Below are positions 35,016-43,074 of a DNA stretch of 64,000 nucleotides, piece by piece. Positions within the stretch are counted from its first letter, which is position 1. The number at the start of each line of letters is the position of its first letter. Made by a program: the position numbers and the translations under genes. The DNA is from Saccharopolyspora shandongensis (GTDB lineage: Bacteria; Actinomycetota; Actinomycetes; Mycobacteriales; Pseudonocardiaceae). The notes under the pieces were generated by a model. It was not told the DNA's origin and ran no database searches. It saw only the letters and a list, made by a program, of their open reading frames with translations. The stretch covers positions 124,001 through 188,000 of the forward strand of contig NZ_FNOK01000004.1 of NCBI RefSeq assembly GCF_900106995.1, read 5' to 3'.

Positions 35016-36196
35016 GCCGCACCTCCCGGCAGCACGGACCGCACCAGCGGCCACTTCGGACCCGGCTCCACCAGCGCCAGGTCCGCACGCAGTCCTGGTT
35101 CCAGCCGCCCCCGGTCGGCGATCCCGGCGACCGCCGCGGGCCCGGAGGTCACCAGCGCGATCGCCGCGGGCAGCCCGAGCTCGCCGGCCAGCCCGAACAC
35201 CGCGGCCAGCAGCCCGGACGGCAGGTAGTCCGAGGCCAGCGCCGTGACCAGCCCGCGCGAGGCGAGCTCCCGGGCCGACACGTTCCCGTTGTGCGAGTGC
35301 CCGCGGAGGACGTTCGGCGCGCCCGCCACGACCGGCAGGCCGTGCTCGCGGGCCGCGACGGCCGCCGCCATCGTGGTCGGGAATTCCGCCACCGCGCCGC
35401 CCCTGGTGCACAGCGCGGAGATCTCCTCGGCCGATTCGGGATCGTGGCCGAGCAGCCGAATCCGCCCGGACCGCGCGAGATCGCCCAGCCAGGCCAGGTT
35501 CTCGTCCCGCACGTCGAGCAGCTCGCCGCGCTCGGTGATCATCTCCGTGACGTGCTCCTCGGCCTCCTCCGGCGTCAGCCCGTCCGCGCCGATGAGGTAG
35601 CGCTCCATCTGCCGCCGGTCGGCGTACTGCCCGATGCCCGGCGTGTGGTCCTCGTGCGAGACCAGCGCGCCATCGTCCACAGTGTCCAGTTGCGCCCGCA
35701 GGGCGGCGGCGCCTTCGGCGGAGCGCACGTCGAGCCGGTACAGCACCCGGTGGTCCACCGGCCCCGCTCCCCTGGCGCGCACCGTCTCGCACAACTCGCT
35801 CGCGCCGACGATGGAGCGCTGCGTCCCGCGCGAGGTCTTGTGCTGGAACGCCGCGCCGTGGAACACCGTCGTGACGGCGGCGGCAGTGAGCTTGCCCTCC
35901 ATGGACAGCAAGGCGAAATCCCACGGCAGCACCGCCGACGGGCGCGGCATGCGCTCCCGCTCCAGCGCGTCGCTGTGCACGTCGATCAGGCCCGGGATGC
36001 ACAGCAGGCCGCCGCCGTCGACATCGCAGGACGAGCCCGCCGGGTGGTCCTCGATCGCCTCGATGCGCCCGGCGCGCACCACGATCCGGCTGTCGTCGGT
36101 GACCCGGTCCGGCAGCACGGCCCGCACGTGCCCCAGCACGTAGTCCTTCGGCGCCGCCGCCAGCGGCCAGCTGACCTCCTCGACCGCGCTGCTCAT
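35012..36196 (-). CDS. phnM: PhnM: ribose 1-methylphosphonate 5-triphosphate diphosphatase
   Basis: A 394-residue amidohydrolase-fold enzyme that removes diphosphate from alpha-D-ribose 1-methylphosphonate 5-triphosphate. Metal-binding features: GLIDVHSDALERE, then VFHGAAFQHK, VSHEDHTPG and LASDYLPSG. ATG 36196 with GGAGAGGCGGA upstream. Separated from phnL by 285 bases of duplicated sequence, unlike the tight coupling of the rest of the operon. Confidence 0.93.
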   Translation of the reverse strand: MSSAVEEVSWPLAAAPKDYVLGHVRAVLPDRVTDDSRIVVRAGRIEAIEDHPAGSSCDVDGGGLLCIPGLIDVHSDALERERMPRPSAVLPWDFALLSMEGKLTAAAVTTVFHGAAFQHKTSRGTQRSIVGASELCETVRARGAGPVDHRVLYRLDVRSAEGAAALRAQLDTVDDGALVSHEDHTPGIGQYADRRQMERYLIGADGLTPEEAEEHVTEMITERGELLDVRDENLAWLGDLARSGRIRLLGHDPESAEEISALCTRGGAVAEFPTTMAAAVAAREHGLPVVAGAPNVLRGHSHNGNVSARELASRGLVTALASDYLPSGLLAAVFGLAGELGLPAAIALVTSGPAAVAGIADRGRLEPGLRADLALVEPGPKWPLVRSVLPGGAA

Positions 36197-36481
36197 GACT
36201 GGTCCGCCTCTCCGCGCTTCACAGTTCCGCCTCTCCGCGCTTCACAGTTGTGGTTACGTCCCAGGTCAAACTCGCGTTTCGCGGTTTCCTATGGCTGGTT
36301 TGCGTCACGTTCCCCTGGGGTGCGGTTGAGGAGGACTGGGGTTGACACAGGGCTACTCATGCCCGTTCCGCCTCTCCGCGATTCACAGTGGTGGTTGCGT
36401 TCAGCCCAATCTCCCGTTGCGCGGTTTCTCGTGGCTGGCCTGGGGTGCGGTTGAGGAGGACTGAGGTCGGCAAAGGGCTGC
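36197..36481 (-). repeat. Tandem duplication of the phnM upstream region
   Basis: Two related units (about 36205-36360 and 36361-36485) each read, on the - strand, ATGAGYAGCCC, then CCTCCTCAACCGCACCCC, a CGAAAC/GCGCAA block, and CTGTGAATCGCGGAGAGGCG ending just before the next ATGAG. The short unit CTCTCCGCGCTTCACAG is also doubled at 36210-36246. Each unit carries a copy of the phnM ribosome site and first codons. Confidence 0.7.
36289..36360 (-). CDS. Possible 23-codon ORF in phnL-phnM gap
   Basis: ATG at 36360 overlaps the stop of the 42-codon ORF before it; GGAGAGGCGG precedes it. Encodes MSSPVSTPVLLNRTPG and a short tail. Probably a by-product of the duplication. Confidence 0.25.
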   Translation of the reverse strand: MSSPVSTPVLLNRTPGERDANQP

Positions 36482-36485
36482 TCAT
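36357..36485 (-). CDS. Possible 42-codon ORF coupled to phnL stop
   Basis: ATG at 36485 overlaps the phnL stop in ATGA and the frame runs 42 codons (MSSPLPTSVLLNRTPG start, EAERA end). Its stop overlaps the next short ORF. The chain of overlaps may simply carry ribosomes across the duplicated gap to phnM. Confidence 0.3.
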   Translation of the reverse strand: MSSPLPTSVLLNRTPGQPRETAQREIGLNATTTVNRGEAERA

Positions 36486-37216
36486 GCGGCGAGCACCTCC
36501 TCGGCCGTGCCGGAGCGGACGATCCGGCCGTCGGCCATCTCCACCACCCGCGTCGCCAGCCGCCGGATCGCGTCGAGGTCGTGGAACACCGCCAGCACCG
36601 CCACGCCCTGGCCGGTCAGCGACGCGATCAGCTCCAGCGCGCGCTCCCGGTTCGCCGGGTCGAGCGCCGACACCGGCTCGTCCAGCAGCAGCAGTCGCGG
36701 CGGCCGCACGGTTCCGGCCGCGAGGTTGACCCGCTGCCGCTCACCGCCGGAGAGGACCCCGCAGTCGACGTCCCACAGCACCTCGTCCAGCGCCAACCGC
36801 CGCAGCGACTCCGCCGCAGCGTCGCGCGCCTCCGCACGGTCCAGCCCACGGCGCCGCGCCGCGGCCGCGACGACCTCCAGCGGCCCGGTGCGCGGTGGCG
36901 TGGCGAGGAACTGCGAGACGTAGCCGAGCTGTCGGCCGCGCAGCCTGGCGAGGGCGCGATCCGGGAGCGCGGTCAGCTCCACCGGCCCGTCGTCGGTGTG
37001 CAGGACGACCGAGCCGGAATCCGGCAGGTAGCTGCGCTGCGTGCAGCGCAGCAGGCTGGACTTGCCTGCGCCGCTGGGCCCGGCGATCGCGACGTGCTCG
37101 CCGGCGGAGACGTCGAGGTCGACGCCGCGCAGCGAGACGACCGTCCGGCCGTCCACGGTGTGCAGGGTGAACGTCTTGTGCAGGCCGCGAACGGTCAGCA
37201 CGGGCTTGGCGTCCAT
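36482..37216 (-). CDS. phnL: PhnL: C-P lyase system ATP-binding protein
   Basis: A 244-residue ABC-type ATPase needed with PhnGHI to attach phosphonate to ATP ribose. Walker A AGPSGAGKSS, signature LSGGERQRV, Walker B LLLLDEPVSALD, switch His in FHDLDAI. ATG 37216 is nine bases after the phnJK stop. No transport role is expected. Confidence 0.93.
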   Translation of the reverse strand: MDAKPVLTVRGLHKTFTLHTVDGRTVVSLRGVDLDVSAGEHVAIAGPSGAGKSSLLRCTQRSYLPDSGSVVLHTDDGPVELTALPDRALARLRGRQLGYVSQFLATPPRTGPLEVVAAAARRRGLDRAEARDAAAESLRRLALDEVLWDVDCGVLSGGERQRVNLAAGTVRPPRLLLLDEPVSALDPANRERALELIASLTGQGVAVLAVFHDLDAIRRLATRVVEMADGRIVRSGTAEEVLAA

Positions 37217-37224
37217 TGTGGACC

Positions 37225-39003
37225 TCACCTCCGGGCGGCGGCGACGAGCCGCTGGGTGTAGGGGTGGTGCGGGTCGGCGAACAGCTGGTCGGTCAGGCCG
37301 CGCTCGACGACGCGGCCGAGCTGCATGACCAGGCTGCGATCGGTCAGCGCCTCGATCACCGCGAAGTCGTGGCTGACCAACACGGCCGCGATGTCGCGCT
37401 CGCTGAGCAGCCCGCGCAGCAGGTCGAGCACGCCCGCCGCGACCGATGCGTCGAGCCCGGTGGTCGGCTCGTCGAGCAGCAGCACCGGCGGCTCGGTGGC
37501 CAGCGCCTTCGCGATCTGTACGCGCTGGCGCATACCGCCGGAGAAGGTGCTCACCGGGTCGTCCATGCGCGACAGCGGCACCTCGACGCGGTCGAGCAGT
37601 TCGGCCGCGCGCTTGCGGATCGCGTGGTAGCCGCGCCACCCGGCGGCGGTCAGCCGCTCCGCGACGTTGCCGCCGGCCGTCACCCGCAGGTCCAGCCCGG
37701 CGGCCGGGTCCTGGTAGACGACGGCCATGGTGTCCACCCGGAGCCGCCGGCGCTGCGCGGAATCCAGCCCCAGCAGATCCGTCCGCCCACCGTCCACACT
37801 GGACAGGAAGACGCCGCCGCCGGTGGCGGGCTCGTCGCCGATCACGCAGCGCAAGGCCGTCGACTTGCCGGAACCAGACTCGCCGATGATCCCGAGCGCC
37901 TCGCCGGGCGCGACGTCGAACGACACGTCCCAGGCCGCGACCACGGCCCCGGTCGCCGGGCTGACCGCGGTCCCGTGCTCGGGGCCGGTGCCCGCGACGG
38001 CGCCCGCGCCGCCCGGCCCGTACACCTTGCCGATGCCGTCGACGCGCAGCGTCCACTCCGGACCGTCCACCGGGCGCGGCGCCTCGACGACCTCGACCGG
38101 CCGCGGCGCCACCTCCGGCAGCATGTCCACCGGCAGCCGGTGCCCCGCCACGTCGGCGTCCCCGGACTCCACCCGCGAGCACCAGTCCGAGTCGCTGCAC
38201 GCGTAGGTGCCCTCGCCGCCCTCGACCAGGAAGCTGGTCGTCGAGCCGCAGTACTTGCAGCTGGCGCCCGGCACCTGCTCGACCTCGAACGGGATGTCGT
38301 CGAAGGTCAGCGGCACCACGTCGGTGTGCGGCGGGATCGCGTAGATCCGCTTCTCCCGGCCCGCGCCGTAGAGGTTCAGGTGCTCGCACTGGTGCAGCTT
38401 CGGCACGTCCCAGCGCGGCACCGGGCTGGTCGCCAGCACGTAGCGGCCGTCCACCAGCACCGGGTAGCCGGTCGACTTGGTGATCACCCCGTTGCGGACC
38501 ATGTCCTCGTACAGGCTGACCCACATCGCCGAGTAGTCGTTCTCGGCGTGCATCCGGGCGCATTCGACGACCGACTTCTGCACGCCGCGCAGCGGCTCCG
38601 GCACCGGCACCTGGTACACCAGGACGTGCTGCCGGCCCAGCCGCTCCTCCGGAATCCGGTGCCGCGACTGGATGACCGTCGCCCGGCGGGTGTCGGTGCT
38701 GGCGTCGCAGCCGGTGGTGCCCGCGATCATGCGCCGCAGGTTGACGGCGTTGACGCCGCCGTCGTCGCCCTGGTCGATCACCTTCACGACGTCCTGCTCG
38801 CCGATCACGGCCAGCGTCACCTGCAGCCCGCCGGAGCCCCAGCCGCGGGCCACCGGCATCTCCCGGGAGCCGAACGGCACCTGGTAGCCGGGCACGCACA
38901 CCGCGACCAGCGCGGCCCGCCGGATCTCCCGCTTCGCTCCCTCGTCGAGGATCCCCGCGCTGTCGTCGGTCTCCGACAGCAGATCCCGCACGGCCGTGGT
39001 CAT
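37225..39003 (-). CDS. phnJ: PhnJ-PhnK fusion: C-P lyase core and its ATPase
   Basis: One 592-residue frame. Residues 1-280 are PhnJ, the radical-SAM C-P lyase. The glycyl-radical region is VPGYQVPFGSRE (Gly39), and the [4Fe-4S]/catalytic cysteines are Cys249, Cys252, Cys269 and Cys275 in SCKYCGST and ACSDSDWCS (spacing CX2C-X16-CX5C, a shorter loop than in E. coli). Residues 313-592 are PhnK, an ABC ATPase with Walker A GESGSGKST (374-382), signature FSGGMRQR and Walker B LLLDEPTTGLD. A 30-residue Pro/Val-rich linker joins them. ATG 39003 overlaps the phnI stop. Confidence 0.93.
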   Translation of the reverse strand: MTTAVRDLLSETDDSAGILDEGAKREIRRAALVAVCVPGYQVPFGSREMPVARGWGSGGLQVTLAVIGEQDVVKVIDQGDDGGVNAVNLRRMIAGTTGCDASTDTRRATVIQSRHRIPEERLGRQHVLVYQVPVPEPLRGVQKSVVECARMHAENDYSAMWVSLYEDMVRNGVITKSTGYPVLVDGRYVLATSPVPRWDVPKLHQCEHLNLYGAGREKRIYAIPPHTDVVPLTFDDIPFEVEQVPGASCKYCGSTTSFLVEGGEGTYACSDSDWCSRVESGDADVAGHRLPVDMLPEVAPRPVEVVEAPRPVDGPEWTLRVDGIGKVYGPGGAGAVAGTGPEHGTAVSPATGAVVAAWDVSFDVAPGEALGIIGESGSGKSTALRCVIGDEPATGGGVFLSSVDGGRTDLLGLDSAQRRRLRVDTMAVVYQDPAAGLDLRVTAGGNVAERLTAAGWRGYHAIRKRAAELLDRVEVPLSRMDDPVSTFSGGMRQRVQIAKALATEPPVLLLDEPTTGLDASVAAGVLDLLRGLLSERDIAAVLVSHDFAVIEALTDRSLVMQLGRVVERGLTDQLFADPHHPYTQRLVAAARR

Positions 39004-40118
39004 CGGCATTCCTCCCCGAACGGCTCCGGCACGCGCGGCTCGGTCGAGTTCCGCGCCGTCCGCCGGGCGATCTTGCGGTCCACCATGGACCGGAACGTCA
39101 CGTAGTGCGGCAGCTTGAGGTGCTCCAGGAAGCCGCCCGAATCCAGCCCGTCGGTGGTGAGCAGCAGCAGCTGCTCCAGCGGGCTGTCCGGCGCGGCGCG
39201 GCGCCAGGCGATGTCCAGGTTGGCCATCGCGATCGCCTTGCGCTCGTTGTGCCCGAAGCAGAGCCCGTAGCCGACGTCGAAGCGGGTGCGGTCCTCGTCG
39301 GCGCCGTCGAGGTCCTCGATGCCCTCCACCTCGGTCACCCGGATCTGCCCGACCTCCACCGGATTCCCGGTGTGCGGGTGCACGACCCGCAGCGGCACGC
39401 GGCCGTGCCGGGTGTCGCCGAGGGTGATCTCGTGGACGTCGCCGTCGGGCCCGAGGATCGACCGGTACCAGAGCCCGACCAGCGCGCCGGTCTCCGCGCG
39501 GGCCATGCTGGAGAGCACCGCCGAGCGCGGCGCCGGCGGGCGGGCGGCCCGCCGGGTGATGTCGAAGGGCTCGGGGTCCTCGGCCGGCTCGCCGTGCTCG
39601 ACGACCAGGTCCAGGTCGCGGAGCAGCTGGTAGAACCGGCGCGGCCGCCGCTGCTCCGCGGTCCGCTCGGCCGGCTCGGCGTCATGGCGATTTCGCGCGA
39701 AATCGCCGTCCGGCTTCTCGGCTGGGCGCTCCAGGAGGCGGCCGGTGTAGTCGGTGGTGCGGCCCAGCAGCTGCGGGCCGTCCGGGGTGCGGTTCGCCGG
39801 GACGATGCGGCGCAGCACCACCATCTCGTCCGGGTCGACGGGCTCGGTGACCGCCAGCCGCGGCAGCGTCGACCGGTGCGCCCGCACGAGGTGCGCGGCC
39901 TCCAGCGCGTCGCCCTCGGCCTGCCGGAACGCGTCGGCGGCGGTCGGCGGGTCGTACAGGCCCGCCTCGCCCATGATCCGGTCGACGGCCAGGCGGAACC
40001 GCAGCACGATCTGCTCGGTGCTCGCCCACTCCGCCGGCGCGTGGTCCCGCGACCGGCGCACCAGTTCCTCGGCGGCGAGGATGGCGTTCATCCCGCCGCG
40101 GACTCCGGAATATCCCAT
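39000..40118 (-). CDS. phnI: PhnI: nucleosidase/core subunit of C-P lyase complex
   Basis: A 372-residue PhnI. Typical segments are MGYSGVRGGMNAILAAEELV, RIVPANRTPDGPQLLGRTTDYTGRLLE (in parts), and MANLDIAWRR near the C-terminus. In the middle, GDFARNRHDAEP is encoded across a perfect 22-base family C palindrome, an apparent in-frame insertion. PhnI with G, H and L displaces adenine from ATP and attaches phosphonate. Coupled to phnH before and phnJK after. Confidence 0.93.
   Translation of the reverse strand: MGYSGVRGGMNAILAAEELVRRSRDHAPAEWASTEQIVLRFRLAVDRIMGEAGLYDPPTAADAFRQAEGDALEAAHLVRAHRSTLPRLAVTEPVDPDEMVVLRRIVPANRTPDGPQLLGRTTDYTGRLLERPAEKPDGDFARNRHDAEPAERTAEQRRPRRFYQLLRDLDLVVEHGEPAEDPEPFDITRRAARPPAPRSAVLSSMARAETGALVGLWYRSILGPDGDVHEITLGDTRHGRVPLRVVHPHTGNPVEVGQIRVTEVEGIEDLDGADEDRTRFDVGYGLCFGHNERKAIAMANLDIAWRRAAPDSPLEQLLLLTTDGLDSGGFLEHLKLPHYVTFRSMVDRKIARRTARNSTEPRVPEPFGEECR
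39686..39707. repeat. Family C palindrome inside phnI
   Basis: GGCGATTTCGC and its exact complement make a 22-base perfect palindrome with TTTCGCGCGAAA at the centre. Relatives lie at 44325, 45534 and 45576. Confidence 0.85.
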
Positions 40119-40666
40119 CAGGCACCTTCCTCGACTCGGGTGGAGCGCGGCAGCCCGACCAGCTCCCCGCCGGGGCCGACCAGCAGCAGGTCGAAACCGG
40201 CCGGGAAGGAGATCAGGTCCCGCCGCCGCGCGACGAAGTCGGCGGGCAGACCGGCGACGCGCAGCTCACGACGGCCCGGCACACCGGGCCCGGCGAGCCG
40301 CAGCGGCCGACCGCCGCCGAAACCTTCCACGGCAAGGGAAATCAGCGCGGCGTCTTCGGGCGCGGTGGCGCTTCCGACGCTGAACCCGGCCAGGCCGTCG
40401 AGCGGCTTGAGCAGCGCCGCCAGGCGCGCGGCGGGGCGGTCGACGATCGGCGCTGAGGTCTGGGTGCGGACGACGTCGGCGCAGTCATCGACGTGCACCG
40501 GGGTGTCCAGGTCGGCCAGCGCCAGCACCGGCAACAACGCCGCCGGAACCCCTGGGGCCGCGATCGAGGGCAGGCCGAGCACCTCGCCCGGCCTGGCCAG
40601 GGCGTCCAGCACGGCGCGGAAGACCAGTTGCGCCTGCTTGGGCGACAAGGAAGCGGTCGCAGTCAT
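40118..40666 (-). CDS. phnH: PhnH: C-P lyase complex subunit
   Basis: A 182-residue PhnH. The N-terminal helix LSPKQAQLVFRAVLDALARPG and the C-terminal GFDLLLVGPGGELVGLPRST are characteristic. ATG 40666 overlaps the phnG stop by one base (TGATG). PhnH is the dimerising structural subunit of the GHIJ core. Confidence 0.9.
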   Translation of the reverse strand: MTATASLSPKQAQLVFRAVLDALARPGEVLGLPSIAAPGVPAALLPVLALADLDTPVHVDDCADVVRTQTSAPIVDRPAARLAALLKPLDGLAGFSVGSATAPEDAALISLAVEGFGGGRPLRLAGPGVPGRRELRVAGLPADFVARRRDLISFPAGFDLLLVGPGGELVGLPRSTRVEEGA

Positions 40667-41082
40667 CACAATTCCTCGAACTCGACGATCGTCGGGGCCA
40701 GCTCGGCCCACTCGGTGTCCTCGGCCAGCCGCTGCCGCTCCGCGACCCGCGCGCAGAGCTCGTCGACCTCGGTCCGCGCCCGGCCGGACTCCACGGCGGC
40801 GTCGAGGATCGCCGCGGCCAGCGCGGCGGCCCGGTCGTCGCCGAGCCGCATCGCCCAGCCGCGGGCCCCGTCCAGCTCCACCTCGGCGCGGCAGGCGAGC
40901 ACGTCGCCGAGCAGGAACCGGTCCCGCACGATCGGTTCCCGCACCTGCACCGACACGCACCCGACCTCCGGCGCCACCAGTACCTTCGGCGGCGGCGCCG
41001 CCTCCAGGCAGGCATCGGCCAGCTCGATCACCTCGGCCGGTTCGGCCACGGCGAGCAGCGCGGCACGCTGTTCCCTGTTCAC
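40666..41082 (-). CDS. phnG: PhnG: C-P lyase complex subunit
   Basis: A 138-residue PhnG with NREQRAALLAVAEPAEVIEL at the start, the conserved VREPIVRDRFLLGDVLACRAEVEL region (in parts) and GWAMRLGDDR. GTG 41082 overlaps the phnF stop (GTGA). Confidence 0.9.
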   Translation of the reverse strand: MNREQRAALLAVAEPAEVIELADACLEAAPPPKVLVAPEVGCVSVQVREPIVRDRFLLGDVLACRAEVELDGARGWAMRLGDDRAAALAAAILDAAVESGRARTEVDELCARVAERQRLAEDTEWAELAPTIVEFEEL

Positions 41083-41810
41083 TCGTCCTCCGGTTGGTAC
41101 GGCCCGTCCATCTCGACGACGATCCGGGCGGAATCTGGGCGCGACCAGGAGCGGCTGAACAGCACCGGAAGTCCGGTGCCCGAGTCCCGGCTGACGCTCT
41201 CCACCAGCCACACGGGGCGGCCGGACTCGATCTCCAGGCCCGCGACGACCTCCGGCTCCGGCAGCGTGTTGCTGACCCGGCACCAGGAGCGCACCGGCCG
41301 GACCCTGGCCATCTGGCGCAGGATCGAGTCGACCGATTCGACGCTGTGCACCGCGATCTCGACGTCGGGCAGCACGTCGGCCGGGATCCACTCGTTCGAC
41401 CAGCCGTGCAGCAGGTCGTCCACGTAGTACTGGCGGATCAGCAGGCTGGCCGGGCTGCCGGTGGGCCGCTCCAGCAGCTCCGCCTCGGCCGCGGGCAGCG
41501 GAGCGCGCCGCACGTCGCGCACGACCGAGCGCGGCTCGGCACCCGCCTCGCGCACCGTCTGGTGCCACGACGGGGCCCGCCGCTGGGAAATCACGTAGTC
41601 GATGCGCCGGTTCACGAAGGTGCCGGCGCCCCGCACCCGGCGAACCAGCAGCCGCTGTTCCAGCTCCTGCATCGCGGCGCGGGCCGCCGCCCGCCCCACC
41701 GCGAACCGGGCGGCGATCTCGTGCTCGCCGGCGATCCGGCTGCCGGCCGGCAGCTGCACGAGCTCGGCGGCGAGTGTGTCGGCTATCTCCACGTACCGGC
41801 TTCTGACCAC
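41079..41810 (-). CDS. phnF: PhnF: GntR/HutC-family regulator
   Basis: A 243-residue regulator. The winged HTH (residues 1-70: RYVEIADTLAAELVQLPAG, GEHEIAARFAVGRAAARAAM) is followed by a UTRA ligand domain (SASLLIRQYYVDDLLHGWS-like segment, ARVRPVRSWCRVSNTLPEPE). GTG 41810 is chosen as the start nearest the HTH. First gene of the phn operon; the dyad TTGTCCGGACAA lies 24 bases upstream. Confidence 0.88.
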   Translation of the reverse strand: MVRSRYVEIADTLAAELVQLPAGSRIAGEHEIAARFAVGRAAARAAMQELEQRLLVRRVRGAGTFVNRRIDYVISQRRAPSWHQTVREAGAEPRSVVRDVRRAPLPAAEAELLERPTGSPASLLIRQYYVDDLLHGWSNEWIPADVLPDVEIAVHSVESVDSILRQMARVRPVRSWCRVSNTLPEPEVVAGLEIESGRPVWLVESVSRDSGTGLPVLFSRSWSRPDSARIVVEMDGPYQPEDE

Positions 41811-41833
41811 GACCGGAAGCCTGCGCGCAGAGC

Positions 41834-41845
41834 TTGTCCGGACAA
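41834..41845. promoter_or_regulatory. Candidate PhnF operator
   Basis: TTGTCCGGACAA, a perfect 12-base dyad upstream of phnF, of the size and shape bound by GntR proteins. Confidence 0.5.
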
Positions 41846-41942
41846 CTTCGCCGAACCCAACGCGCAGAACCGCGAAGGTGAACAGCCCGGACACTTGTCG
41901 CGTACCCGCTGGTAAGACCGACGGCCGGGCGCCGAAAGCAGT

Positions 41943-41976
41943 GGGGACCGCAGTTTCAATTGAAACTGCGGTCCCC
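41943..41976. repeat. Family B palindrome, perfect copy
   Basis: GGGGACCGCAGTTTCAA and its exact complement form a 34-base perfect palindrome between the phnD stop and phnF. It may terminate phnD transcription. Confidence 0.85.
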
Positions 41977-41992
41977 ATCGGACGGTCGGGTG

Positions 41993-42934
41993 TCAGCTGC
42001 CTTCGGTGCACTGCTTGTCACGGGTGATGCCGCAGACGTCGCGGACGCTGTTGAACGTCGCGTCGTCGGCCGGGACGAAGCCCCAGTAGCCGCCGACCTC
42101 GCAGTCGTCCGCCGTGCAGAAGCCGTTCGCCTTGAAGTAGTCGGCGTTGGCCTTGGTCTTGAACGCTTCCACGACCTTGTCCTTCAGGGCCGGGTCGAGG
42201 TCGTCGGAGATCGCGGCCGGCGAGCCCGGGATCAGCTCCGAGCGCCACACCACCCGCAGGTCACCGGGCTTGATGCCGCCCTTCTCCGGCAGCAGCTTGT
42301 CGACCATGGTGTCGTAGGCGAACCCGGCGTCGCACTGGCCGCTGGCCACGCCCAGCGCGGACGCGTCGTGCCCGCCTGCCAGCACCGGCTTGACGTCGTG
42401 CTCGACGTCGATCCCGGCCTTCTGCAGCGCCGCCTTCGGGTAGAGGTAGCCGGAGGTCGAGTTGGGGTCGACGAAGCAGACCTGCTTGCCCCGGAAGTCC
42501 TCGATGCGCTGGATCGGCGAATCGGCCTTGACCACGCCGTAGGACCGGTAGCCGGGCGCCCCGCCCTTGGTCTCCACCTGCGCGCCGAGCGGGCTGATCC
42601 GCACCCCGCTGTTCTTCGCGACCACGTACGACAGCGGCCCGTACATCGCGATGTCGATCTTGCCGGTGCGCTGGCCCTCGATGACCGCCGCGTAGTCGGT
42701 GGCCTTCTCCACGCGGATCTTCTTGCCGGTCTCCTTCGCGAGCATGTCGATCAGCGGTCGGAACTCCTGCTCCAGGCTGGTGGAGTCCTCCGACGGGATC
42801 GAGGCGAACACCAGCTCATCGGGGTTGCGCGCGCCGCCCTGCTCGGTGGCCGCGCTCGGGCCGCAAGCGGTCAGGCCCAGCGGCAGCGCCGCGCAGGCGA
42901 GGACGGCGAGCAACCGCCGGGAGATCTTGAACAT
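41993..42934 (-). CDS. phnD: Phosphonate/phosphate ABC substrate-binding lipoprotein (PhnD-like)
   Basis: A 313-residue PhnD-family binding protein. The signal peptide ends in the lipobox GLTACGPS. Ligand-site features are YGPLSYV, FVDPNSTSGYLYPK and DAGFAYDTM. ATG 42934 with GGAAGG upstream. It precedes phnF on the same strand but is separated by a palindrome, and no phnC or phnE is adjacent, so permease and ATPase must be elsewhere. Confidence 0.9.
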   Translation of the reverse strand: MFKISRRLLAVLACAALPLGLTACGPSAATEQGGARNPDELVFASIPSEDSTSLEQEFRPLIDMLAKETGKKIRVEKATDYAAVIEGQRTGKIDIAMYGPLSYVVAKNSGVRISPLGAQVETKGGAPGYRSYGVVKADSPIQRIEDFRGKQVCFVDPNSTSGYLYPKAALQKAGIDVEHDVKPVLAGGHDASALGVASGQCDAGFAYDTMVDKLLPEKGGIKPGDLRVVWRSELIPGSPAAISDDLDPALKDKVVEAFKTKANADYFKANGFCTADDCEVGGYWGFVPADDATFNSVRDVCGITRDKQCTEGS

Positions 42935-43074
42935 GGCAGGTCCTTCCATTGCCGAGGTGCGCGGTCAGCGTGCGGACACCAGGTGGAGCGGCGACCGGTT
43001 CCCGGTTACGCCGAGCCGAACGGCTGCGGACGGTCCGGCGCATCTGACCTGACAACTCGCGTAGCTTCGAGACC

